The notes under the pieces were generated by a model, which did no database searches, was not told the DNA's origin, and worked only from the letters and a program-made list of their open reading frames with translations. Position numbers and translations under genes: made by a program. DNA of 64,000 bases from positions 5,180,501-5,244,500 of the forward strand of contig CM064873.1 of NCBI GenBank assembly GCA_032719365.1. Direction: 5' to 3'. Numbering within the stretch: position 1 is the stretch's first letter; each line of letters opens with the position of its first letter. Of this stretch, positions 42,399 through 54,367 are shown piece after piece. This DNA comes from Prinsepia uniflora. Lineage: Eukaryota > Streptophyta > Magnoliopsida > Rosales > Rosaceae.

Positions 42399-44663
42399 TG
42401 TTGATACATAAAATATGCCAATTTTAAAGGTGAAATTCTGTTCAGTCACGTGTTTTTAGACTGATTTGTTAAAAGAGGGTAGCTGGTCGTTAGTTAGAGA
42501 TAAGTATCAGTGTGGTGGCAGTCTAAGGGTACTCTGACACTCAAGTTAGTGTAGATCGGTGTGTATAAGAAGTAAATGGTGAACAGTAATTCGTAAATAA
42601 TTGTGAGTAGTAAATATTTAGTTACATTTATTGAGAAAATGACCCATTTTGTATGGATGTGAGAGAGTAAACAAATGAGTTATTTTGGATTGGGAAAATG
42701 TGCACTTGTTGTGGGACTGGCATGTGTTCTCCTAATCGGAAGGCGAGTTGTCCATGTGTTAGCAGGTGATCAGTCTTCATTAGGATTTGCTTACTAGTGT
42801 GTGATAGGTAGTTAATTAAGTATTATTTTATATTATTTTGTACACTTTATACTTGACTTTTAATATTAAAATATTAAATAATTGGAGAAAATAATATATT
42901 TTGGAGGATTTTTGCAGAAATAAATAAAGTATGAAATTCTGAATATTTTGGCGAAAGAATCATCCAAATCAGAGTTTTAATGAAGAAGATATGATGGAAA
43001 TAAGGGAGGCCAACGAAAATCGCATGGAATTTCTGTGGGAATCCACTGAATTCCAGCCCAATCCAGAAAACCAGCCTTCAGTCTAATTTGTGAAGCCCAG
43101 AGGCCCAGCCCATCATGTGAATCTAGCCAAAGCCATCTGCTGACAGCTGCCATAGCCCAGCGACCATTCGGTGTACACGTACTGAAGCGAAGCCCTCAAG
43201 TTCGGCACGCGTGCGCCGAGCTACCGACTGCCCTCAGTGCTGAATGCTTCTGTTCCAGCCTTGCAGCAAGCTACCAAACTCCACTGTTCCTGTCAGCGCG
43301 CATGTACCGACTCTCAACTACCTCTGTCAGCCTCTGCTCGCCGCTTCAACCACTCATTTTCAACAACTGGCTACCAAATTCCACCAGCCCCAGCTTCTCC
43401 CACTTGTCGAGTCACACAGCAGCACTCTTTTGATTTTCCGGCAATTATTTCCCCAAAAAATCACCACTAAGTCATCATTTTTTCTATTTTAATTATTTTT
43501 ATTGTAAATTTTATTTTTTTAGGAGCTTTTCCCTCCTATAAATAGGGGTTCATTTCCCATGTGTTGGGTGATATTTTTTTCCTAGAGAGCTCCTAAACAC
43601 AAATTGTATGTTCCTTTAGAAATATCAAGACTAAGTATTTCCATTGCAATTCTAGAGTTTAAGTTCGCATTCTCGTGTTTATTCCTCCATCTTCATAAGA
43701 TTTCTTCTACTGTCAGAAAATCTTGTGAATAACATTTCATTGTTTCCATCCATTTTTTGAATCACAAGCTGTTCTTGGATTCTGAAAGTGTAAGCTGTTT
43801 CTCCCTTACTTAAACTCTCATTATTGTTTCAGTTTTATTTTTAATTCAATATTTATGTTGGTATTTTATTTCTAACTTTTGTTGACATGAATATAATTAT
43901 CATGTGTTTTACTTTCTGAACTTCATTTACTTCATACAATTGAGTGCTTAAACTTCAATTCTATGCTAAGTGTTTATAACCGCTGTTTGGTGCACTTAGT
44001 AGAAAATTGAAGAGATTTAAATGTTTGACACACATTCAAATCATAAACATTGGGTTAATCATTTTATAAGTGTTTATGACCGCTGTTCGGTGCATTTATA
44101 ATATTGAAAAATGTATGCATGTGTAAGATGATGAAAGTAGAATTTCGTAATATGTTAAAATTATGCAACTGTTAGAGTATTGGTAGAATTTGTGTTTGAA
44201 TAAAGTTCATTTGTACAAATGTTAAAGTAGGAGTATAATTAATTTCATATTTTTTTTACTTGTTTTATTGTCTATATTATGATTACAATCCCTCAAAACC
44301 CCCCATTTAATTCTTTATTCTTTCATTCTTTAATTCTTTATTCTTTCAAGCATTTATTCTTTAATTCATTCATTATTTCTATGATTAATTAATTAATTAT
44401 TTTATTTTTTGATTATTCATTATTCTTTCTCACTAACATATTATTAATATTCCCTAATTTCCCCGGATAAGAACGATCCCTATTTACCCATACTAAAATG
44501 ACACAAAAAAGGTTTAAAATATGTATATACTTGAATTACGGATTTATTTTAATGTGTATTCTAAGCGTATCAGTGCGAGCTTGAGCCCTTTGAGACTTTG
44601 AGTTTGTGTGTATTGGGCTTATAGGTATTAGACCCACCGAATCTAATCCAATATGATTCAACA
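42399..44663. mobile_element. Older solo LTR (copia-like), host of a nested LTR
   Basis: It starts TGTTGATACATAAAATATG and ends ATATGATTCAACA. The outer six bases TGTTGA/TCAACA are perfect inverted repeats typical of copia LTRs. Flanks CTACC (42394-42398) and TTACC (44664-44668) are a 4/5 TSD. Without the inner insertion it is about 489 bp. Boundaries are supported by the interrupted tandem duplication around it. Confidence 0.75.
42802..44572 (+). mobile_element. Nested solo LTR (1,771 bp) related to the 52-60 kb element
   Basis: It starts TGATAGGTAGTTAATT and ends TCTAAGCGTATCA. Flanks GTGTG (42797-42801) and GTGCG (44573-44577) are a 4/5 TSD. The start (TATTATTTTATATTATTTT, TTATACTTGACTTTTAATAT), the CCTCCTATAAATAGGGGTTC core, 'GACCGCTGTTCGGTGCA' and the CCCCGGATAAGAACGATCCC part match the reverse-complement LTR of the 52269-59712 element with substantial divergence. 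It is an older solo copy of the same family. Confidence 0.85.
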
Positions 44664-45239
44664 TTACCTGTAATTTTGAGAAATGATATTAGATTGAATA
44701 CAATATATGGAACATGTATTCAATCTTGATATTAAAGCATATATGGAAATGTACCCAAAAGGTATGAAAGGAAGAGATGGATGGAACTATCAAATGCTTT
44801 TTTGTAGGAGTGCGTGGGGGGAGAGAATAGATGAGGAGATAAGAACATTGGCGTGGCATTGGCCTCTACATGTCTTTGTCTAATTACATAAGCAAGAAAC
44901 CCTTGTGGATTGGAATTTGAAGGCCCTCGGGCCTCGGCTATATTACCATCTTTGATTTCAATAATTTCCTTCCAAATATTTGCGAATTATCAATTAAAAG
45001 ACATTAATAATCGAGTCTCGACAAGCACTAATAAAGTTATTCATTAATTATTGACAAGACTGTTACTTTACTTAAAAATTGAAATATGACAATTTTTTAT
45101 TTTAAAATTCTTTAACTACTTTTTAGCTATATACGTTTATTATCATTTTCTTTTATAATGCATGATTGTGATTTTAATCCCATATTTTATAATTAAATTT
45201 AGAATACTTTTATAATTAAATTTATATATTAGAATTGAC

Positions 45240-45510
45240 TTTTTTTTTAATCCAATAAAGAATCCGTATTATTTAAAAAAGGTAGAGAAAGTTTTAAAGG
45301 GAGGGGGAGAGGTGGGGGCGTTTAGGTAGGGGTGGTGATATATGTTTATGACGTAGGATTTAATTCTTAGGTTTTAACACAAAATTCAAAAACTAAATTC
45401 TAAATTATAAATGATTACCATATCTAAATCCTAAATTATAAGTGATTACCATAATCTTTTAATATCTGATAATAAAGATTTTTCAAATTTGAAGTTTAAA
45501 AGTATTTTTG
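45240..45510. repeat. Dispersed repeat, copy 2
   Basis: Related to 18190-18490 through ATCCGTATTATTT, a G-rich run, 'TTTAATTCTTAGGTTTTAACACAAAATTCAA'-type order, and AAAGTATTTTTGAA. Diverged but collinear. Confidence 0.55.
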
Positions 45511-47642
45511 AACAGAAAAAAAAAACTACTAATTGGGATCAAAAGCTTTAAAGAATCTTTAAGCAATCATTATAGTGACTACAAATTGAAAAATTTTAAA
45601 AATATAATTAAAGGAATTTTAAATAAATATTAATATTATTAAGAACTAATCAATATACAACTTTTAATAGGTATATACCTTTTTATTATAACATGCAATA
45701 TATTTTTGCATTTGTATTATATTCATAAATATGATGATTCCTCCTATGATTTGCTTATCACGAGGATTATCATATATTACATAAACTTTCTCAGCCCATT
45801 TGAGCTTTTCGATATGCCAATTTGTTTCTAAAAGTTGAATGCACTTGTAAGCATCCAATTGGCTCGCATTGCAAACAATTTTGTACTTTTCTGGTAAATA
45901 ATATTAATTCTTACTAAAATTATTGATTTATTTGATATATTTATATATATGAATGATAAACGACTTCCAATTTTGTTAATTTTTTACGGAAATGATGTTG
46001 AAATTATGATTTAGAGATATATTGGACGGTCCTGATTATGATATAAGTACAAAAAGAATTTGATAAATCAAAATGGTGGTACGAGAAAAATACTATCAAA
46101 AATATGTGATACCACTATATATAGTCTTAATCGAAAAATATAACGAATTTATAAGAATGCAATTAATGATGCTGATCAAAAGTTTCAAAAAGTACTATGT
46201 AAGTAAAAATCACAAATCAAATGTAGACTTAACAACTACTACTTTTTCTTTTCTTGTCTTGAAATCGCGTCTCTTATAGGTGCCATTTGGCCGGTAGGTA
46301 TAGTACGTACGTACTCAAGCAACACCATTAAACACGTACACCAGATATCGAAGCCTTCACATGCACCATGTGTACCTTCACAGAGACATTCAAACATTTA
46401 GAAGCAAGCAGATACGTTTATTTTTATGGTCGTACATTCTATATTAGGATCTACGTATATCTAGTAAGAAGAAAAACTCACGTGAGCTTGTTGTCTTGTT
46501 ACGTGTTAGTTAGGGTTATTTACATAATCACCGTTGAGATTTTATTTTTTATACTTTTGCAAATATCCTCTTGGATTTTAGATCTTATATAAATACTCTC
46601 TTACGTTTCAAAAACATTACAAATAAACTCATTTGTTAAGTAATTATCAATTAAAAACTCACATCACCTAAAAATTGACAAAATTAACTTTCGACAATAA
46701 TATTTCCAGAACTAAAATGATAATATATCCAAATAATTATAAGAACATGTTAGTATTTACATCACTTATATTATATTTAATTAAAAAAAATTCATATTTT
46801 ATGGGTTAAGTGTGGTGTTTTTTGGAGCTAAACGAGTGTATATATGTGGAAGATCTATAACTTGAGGGGTGTTTATGAAAACATAAAAACATAACAACCT
46901 CAAGGGTGTTTGAAAATGAAAACTTATTATATATTAAATTTGAGTAAACTTTATATATTAACTAGTCTATTTTGTTATTCAGTATTATCATGTAAAAAAA
47001 AATAAACACGTATAAGAAGTTAGGAGAAAAAAGAAGCATGGTATTTGGCATGTATATTATAGTCACGTACAGTCATTTATCTGGCGGGCTATATTTATTG
47101 GCCTTAGAAATTCCAAATATCTGTAGATTGATATTTGTGAGAAAATATAAATTTTGGGTTTCATTTAGGTTGAATCGAATGAATTGTATAAATATATTTA
47201 AAAATATCATTTTGTCATTATTTTAATAGAAAAAATTAATAATTTTAGTAGAGAAATAATTACTGAACATTTGAGTATAATTTACGTACGTCTATTATAT
47301 TAATAATGAAGTAAAATTCATTGAGTACAAGTTACAGTGCGCCATCAACTTCACGTTCTTGCGCGTTCGTATGGATCAATCAATCGTGACACCTCCTCGA
47401 ATCAAATGGACGCCATGTATATCCCTGGACCAATTGGTGATGGGCATTGGGTATCAAGAAGAACAGATGAAAGTGAAGCTATATATGTTGATTGTACTTC
47501 AAACACCAAATAATAGTACCTCTTCCAACTTTTGCTCAGGGAATTTTTTGCGACAAATTTCTCAGTGGCCCAGCTTTGTTGTGATTGAACGGGACAATAT
47601 TATGCTGTCACCCACATGAACAATATATATTTCTAACCTCAC

Positions 47643-47644
<2 letters not shown>

Positions 47645-47692
<48 letters not shown>
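47645..47692. repeat. (GA)n microsatellite
   Basis: About 24 GA units with one interruption. Confidence 0.95.
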
Positions 47693-47695
<3 letters not shown>

Positions 47696-50600
47696 TCCAA
47701 TAATGTACTAGTTGCTAAATTTCCAACTAATACGTTGATACAATTGATATTGGTTTTTTCTCAACAAAATGTTTCAAATAAGCATCTAATAAGTTGTCTT
47801 TTTCCTATTTGCATTTTCAGCCTTTCTGGTTGGCTTTCTGCTCATTCTTCCCGTTGTCCTGCTTTAATCCCTTGTGAGTGCGCTTCACTTTTTCTTGACA
47901 TTGCGTTATGGGCCTTATGGCTCGATGATCATATATATCATCTCTACCATAAACATGGTATGTTGCCCGATTATACATAACAAAAAGTACAGTGTGGAGT
48001 CAATAACTTTTGTATTCTTTTAGTAACTTTCGATCATATGCGCATTGCTCTCTGTAATTATGTTGCCAAATTGATCTTCACTCACCATCTCTCACAGATT
48101 CCAGAACCATCCAAAATAAATATTATATTCCTTTTCAAAACCACTAAATTTAAGAAAGACCCATTTTCTTCTTTATTTAAACGAACTATATATAACTTAT
48201 TTGTTGTGCAAATTACATACAAACTAAAATATTGTATTATTATTCTAATAATGTCGAGAGAGCGAGTAGGCTCACTACGAATTTTAGACGAAATTATCCT
48301 TCCACTAATTAATAACTTTTAAAAAATAAATAACTTATTTAATACAATAGTAAATATTAAATTTATAAAATAAGATAAATCTATATATATAAAGTCAGAA
48401 GTCAGATTTGGTTAAATTTTTAATAATACCAAAAAACTCTTATTTAATTATTTTTTTAGAAGAATAGAATAATATCACAAATTTAATCTCTAAAGGAACC
48501 CTATTAAAAAAAACAAACATCATGTCCAACAAATTTATTAACTAAGGATATAATAGTCAGGATAATCCTTAAATTTTTAATTCGCTCTGAATTTTTCATC
48601 TTAGAGGCTTGAGATTGAATAACGCCCGACACCACGAAGTGCAATCTGCTCATTCTCCTTCTCCACCTCAATCTCCTCCTTCTCCATTCTTCATCCCAAA
48701 ACTACGAGGAGGTACTGGCGAGAACGACGCGGAAGAACAAGAACGAGACTTGACTTTGGCGACTGCTCGCCATGCTTCAGAAAGCCTTCTTCTTTAAACT
48801 TTTAATTATGCTGAAAAGATCACCATATTTTGTTATTGTTTTGTTAATTTATTTACCCGTTTTGCAAACTGGAAAATGATATAATAATATATATATATAA
48901 CCTGCACTGCACTGATCTTAATAATACAATTAAATGAAAAGAATTTTCACATTTACAATTTTTCTTTAGTGTACTTTTTTTTTACAAGTAAATTAAAACA
49001 TATATAATAATCATGATTAAACACAATTAAATATTTATGGGTTTGGACGGCTAATATTTCACGCTTGGGACAGCTAATATTATCAAAACCCACAGTGATT
49101 ATTAACTTGGATGCATAAATTATATTATCAGCCAACATGCGTTGCAAATAACTTTGATTTGTGCTCCATTTGAGCCCCACAAGTGGTAACCATCCTCAAA
49201 TTAGCATTCAAAAGATTGGAGTTACTGTTTTTACTTGTACTTGTCGATCGTGAAAATGGTTCCACGTACGTACTAGCTTACAAGATTATGTTTCGTGAAG
49301 AGTTGCCAGCTATACCTCTTTATATCTTTCTTTCTCACGGCCAGGCGGATTAAGATATGATTGAGAGAGACGATAGTGCGCGCAGAGTACTGAAGAGAAT
49401 TTTCGAGAATAATTAGACTCATATTGGTAATTACGAACCCTAAATCACAAATAAGCCCATTATTTTCATGCATGAAATGTAAGAATTTGAGCATTGCGTC
49501 AATTGTGTGAAGTTTGGTTTTGACTCAAATTAGAATAAGACAAGTCATGATGGTATGGGTTTGCTAAGTATATATTGGAATTTACTAATCCTTTTTGAAG
49601 ACTAATTAGAAGTTCAACGTGATAGATTATTATCTATATATTGTGGAAGCCTCTTCTTTCACAAGCTTCGCTTAATTTTTCAGACTATTGCCTATTGATA
49701 GTTTTGAGCATTGAGATTCTTGACGGAGAGTAGCAGGTTTTGCCCTCGGCCTTGGAGTTCAACGTGTTGATGATCATGGACTCGGCTTCAATTTCCATAG
49801 GGTTGTAATCTCATCTTGTTTAATCTTTTGGATATTCGTTTACTTGATTTTAACTTGGTAATTAATTTTTTTGCGTTGTGATCTTTACTGAATCTATTCA
49901 TTTCTTACGTACATGAAAATAAACCGATTCTTTTTTTTCAGTCACCAATATTGGACGATTCTAACATGAGAGCTAGACGACAAGGTTTGTATGTAGCTAG
50001 ATTTTTTTCCCTTAAAAATATTATCTCCTATCACTGGAATTGTAAAGTTCAACAATGGAAAATTATAATATGATTACACAAGAGCTAAGATTAATTATGT
50101 AATATATATAATCCAAGCTTGTCCTAAATGATCGACATACACCAACTTCACATCTTTATCATCAAGATAGTTTTAACTGCTCCCTAGTACAAGTGTTTCG
50201 TTTGTTTAATGGAGTGTTGATTTTTTTTTTTAATTCTGCGTTTAATGACTCGTTTGTTTAATGGAGTGTTGATTTAAAAAAAAAAAATTCTGCGTATAAG
50301 TGATTAAGTAAATCATAACGAATAATGTTATACAGTCTACAATTAGTCGTTTCTTACATACCAACAACTGCAACAAATATTATTTAATGAAGTCCTTTCA
50401 CTGATATTTTTTTAATCGCAGGTACCTCAACCTTTGAATTTGGCGCCGATTCGTTAAGCTGCTGCTTGATATGTTTGAAATTGGGTTTGATTAATGGATA
50501 GGTCTTTTTACTTATTCGTCATCTTCATCTAGAAAGACCCAAGGGACCTTCTTGGCTAAGCCATTTATTAATTTTATATTTTGTATGTAGCTAGCATGTG

Positions 50601-50843
50601 TGCTTTCACGTTGCGCAGTACTGCGTCATTTCTAATAGAGAGTGATTATTTGAGTGTATCAAAATTAGGGCTGTAATCAAGGTTAAATTATTTTGTTTCT
50701 TTAATTTGCATCTTCAATATAAATCTTTTATCGTCTATGTATGAGCCCATTTTTATAATCAAACTTAAATATTATAGTTGATTTTTTTTTTCTTTCAAAT
50801 AAAAAATAATATATATATTGTCTGGATTTAATCAGAGTATAAA

Positions 50844-51254
50844 GGCCTCGTTTGGTATGCCGTACTGTACTGACTATTTCAATCGGATAGACTAATTTGT
50901 CCACTGGATAGACTGATTATTTAGTCGGGCGTTTGATACTTTTCCGGATTAGAATGCCGACTATATTATACTGACCGGATTATATTATAGTAATTGACGA
51001 AATACTTATATCTTAAATATTAATTATGTATGTCATTATTTTTATTATTATTTATTTTAATAATAATAATTATTACTATTTATTACATTTTTATTAATTA
51101 ATTATTTTTAATTTTATCATTATTATTTATTAAAATATCATTAATTATTAATTATTAGTAGTATTTATTACTTTATTACTTTTTATTATTAATATTTACT
51201 AAATTAATATTTTATTTTTATTATATTACTATTTATTATTATTATTATTATTAC

Positions 51255-51290
<36 letters not shown>

Positions 51291-51430
51291 TTTACAAGAT
51301 TACTAGTTATCCGACTATTTAATACGGACAATTTCGAGCGTATTATTTTAGCGTGTCTGGACCGTATAAAAATATTCAACCGTATTAACTTATATGGTGA
51401 CTAATTAATATAACTGGTACCAAACACAGG
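50844..51430. mobile_element. MITE candidate (587 bp) with GTTTGGTA termini
   Basis: The left end GGCCTCGTTTGGTATGCC and reverse-complemented right end CCTGTGTTTGGTACCAG are similar inverted repeats of the kind seen in PIF/Harbinger and hAT MITEs. An (ATT)n microsatellite (51234-51289) expanded in the middle. A TSD is not clear. Confidence 0.55.
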
Positions 51431-52263
51431 TTTCAGATTATTTAGCCTATACAGACCGTAATTGACAGGACCAGTCCCAACTGGACCTCGATAACCGTGC
51501 CCGGTCCTGCTCCCGTCTGACAAGTCAACTGAAGTCCCGAAACTATCCTTCAACACATATCAGACAAGAGATTATCTCCGCTTATGCCTCCGCCTCTCGG
51601 GTAGCCCCGAACGTCGTGTCACGGCCTGGAGGGTCATCAAAATAGAAAAGTGTGAGTGGACAAAAATATATTCGTTAAAACACATTTTTAAAAGACATCT
51701 TTTACCCTCCAGTTTATCAAACCTGCATGCATAGGGAAAAACATATGAAACACAAACACTGACTTTTCAGCCAAACCACATAACAAGTTAAATCCCGGCT
51801 CTCAGGCCAAAACATACGAACACATAATCACCTGGCCATACAGACCAGAACTCGTACTCAATACCAGTACGTAATCACAATCAACATCAAGCAATACTAT
51901 GCACAAGTTCACAATCAATTACTCAATCAATCAATCAATCCTCAAGCAATCTGCACCATTCACAAGTGCACAAACCATCTCATAATCATATCCGCACTAC
52001 GCGTAGGCCATAACCCCAAGCATCAGCCGTCTGGGAACACCCCAAGCTCCGGCTATCTGGGAATACATATCATCCCGAGTATCAGCCGCCTGAGAACAAT
52101 CACAATCATACTATATCCCCGAGCTTCGGTCGTCTGGGAACTCCCCTAGCTTCGACCGTCTGGGCATTCATAATCCCAATGAAAATCATCCCGGGATCAT
52201 ATCCCAAAACATATTAATCAAATCCTTGACTTCAAACCAAGTCAAAATCATTATCAACCGGGA

Positions 52264-52268
52264 CTCAA
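52264..52268. other. TSD CTCAA, left copy
   Basis: CTCAA precedes the left LTR and recurs at 59713-59717. Confidence 0.95.
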
Positions 52269-54367
52269 TGACTACGCCCAAACTACGCATTAAATTAAAC
52301 ACGTAATTTGAGTATTGTGCAATTTAAACCCTTTTTGTGTAGATGTAGTATTGGTAAATAGGGATCGTTCTTAACCGGGGAAATTAGGGAACATTAATAA
52401 TGTGTTAGTGGGAAAGAGTAATGAATAAATGAATAATGAATAAATTAATGAATTAAATAATTAAATAATTAAATAATTAACAAATTAATGAATTAATGAA
52501 TTAAAGAATAAAAGAATTGAGAATTAAAGAATAAATGAATTAAAGAATTAACTAATCAAAGAATAATAAACTAAGAGTATTAAAGAATAAAAGAATAAAG
52601 AGATGAAAGAATCAAAGAATAATAAACTAAAAGTAGAAAAGAAGAATAAAAGAATAAAAGAATAAAAGAATAAAAGAATAAAGAATAAAAGAATAAAGAA
52701 TAAAGAATTGAAAAGGGGGGGTTTTGAAAAGAGTTGTAAATATAAAATAAATAAAACAAGTAAAAATAATTAAATACTTAATTTTACTTCTACTTTAACC
52801 TTTGTACTAGTGAATTTTCTTCAAACACATATTTTTACCAACACTCTAACATCAAGCTCATATTGAACCAATCACGAAATCATACCTTAATCATCTCAAA
52901 TACATGCATACATTTTTCATATTATAAATGCACCGAACAGCGGATTATTACTTACAATATGATTCACCTTAAGTAAGTGATTTAATGCGCCGAACAGCGA
53001 TCAAACATTAAATCTCTTCAACTCTATCCTAAATGCCCCGAACAGCGGATCAACATTTAGTTTCGAATTGAAGTTTAAGTACTAAAACATATGAAGTAAA
53101 AGAAACTCAAAAAGTAAAACACATGGAGATTGCATTCTTACTTACAAATGTTAGAAAGAAAATTCCAACACATATATTGAATTATAAGTAAAACCAATAA
53201 CAATAACAAGAATTTAAGTAGAGAAGTATGAATTTTCACAAGAATCACCGAACAGCGGCAGGAAACTTGTGAAGATGGAAGAAGAAATACGAGGAATTCG
53301 GTCTTAAAACTCTTGAATTGCCTTAGAATTACTTGGCCTAGGTATTTCTTAAGGAAAGCACAAAAATGTGTTTAAGAGATCTCAAAGAAATATCACAAGA
53401 ACAAAGTAAAGAGGAAATGAAATTAAGAAAAATAGAAATAACATAAATTAAGAACAAGAATTAAAAGAAAGCTAATTAATAAGAAAATCTACAAGAAGTT
53501 AAAATGGTCCCAAAAATATCTCTCAAAAGAGAGAAATAAAAGAACTAAAAGAAGAAAACTAAAAACTAAGCAAAATGGAAGAAATGAAGCTAATTGGGGA
53601 CTCCCCAAATACAAGAATTGAACCCCTATTTATAGGGGGGAAAAGCTAATTACACTAAAAAAAATAAATAAAAACAAATAAAAGTTACAATAAAAATATT
53701 AAAAAGTGAAATGATGAGATTGGGTGGTGTTTGTGGGGAAAAAAATGTTAAGAAAACAAAAGAAATGCTGCTGGAAATGGGCTGTCAGAAACAGCTGAAA
53801 AAGGGGGGAATATTCGGCTGGAGTGAGCTGGAAAGGGAAGGCATGGCCGGCAGCCTTTGCTGGAAAAGAAAGAAGAACATTCGGCTGGGCGGTGCTGAAG
53901 GAGGAACAGAGGATCGGCAAGCGCGCGCCGAAGTGAAGAGAGGCGCTTCGGTAGGCGCGTTCCGACGGATCCGCTTGCCTGGAGGAAGGCGCGCGGAACT
54001 GGGCTTGCGGGCCTGGGCAAGTTGGGCCGCTGGGCTTGGCAGCAGGCCGAGCTTCAGATGGTTGGGCTGACGGCGACTGGGCTGCTGGACTTTGGGCCGG
54101 AGATTTGAAATGGGCTGCACAGATTAATTTACTTAATTAATTTAGTTAATTTAGTAATATTTCACCCGAAATTCGTCCATAATTTCTTCATTATAATTCC
54201 GATCGAGACGATTCTTTCGCCAAAATACTCCAAATTACAAACTATTTATTTAAATAAAAATAACACAAAATGAATTAATTTATCTATTTATTTAATATTT
54301 TAATATTAAAAGTCAAGTATAAAGGGTATAAAATAATATAAAATAATGCTTATTTGAGGACCTATCA
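52269..54367 (-). repeat. LTR (3' LTR in element orientation)
   Basis: Contains A/T-rich GAATAAA-type simple repeats (52385-52700), three CCGAACAGCGG-type motifs, and a GC-rich block at 53810-54110. Short frames here encode nothing recognisable and recur unchanged in the other LTR. Confidence 0.95.

Larger units (their letters stand above)
41989..44860. repeat. ~290-bp tandem duplication split by an LTR insertion
   Basis: Copy 1 is 41989-42275: part A begins TTTTAGAATTTTATATTATG, part B runs from GAGAAATGATATTTGATTG to GGCGTGGCATT. Copy 2 has part A at 42279-42398 and part B at 44664-44860. The 2.3-kb gap within copy 2 is LTR material, so the duplication came first. Confidence 0.8.
44861..50843. 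other. AT-rich intergenic DNA, no supportable gene
   Basis: It includes the second copy of a dispersed repeat (45240-45510), a GA microsatellite (47645-47692) and a 52-bp short duplication near 50198-50300 (TCGTTTGTTTAATGGAGTGT twice). Short open frames at 47359-47980 and 48609-48797 have no recognisable domain. I do not call them genes. Confidence 0.55.

Noticed and set aside
48609..48797. Possible small gene (Pro/Ser-rich 62-codon frame)
   Set aside because: No upstream signal, domain or splice context; not distinguishable from chance.
53711..54120. Overlapping frames of 90-119 codons on both strands
   Set aside because: They lie in the LTR, are repeated unchanged at 59056-59465, and have no domain. 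They follow from a local GC-rich block.
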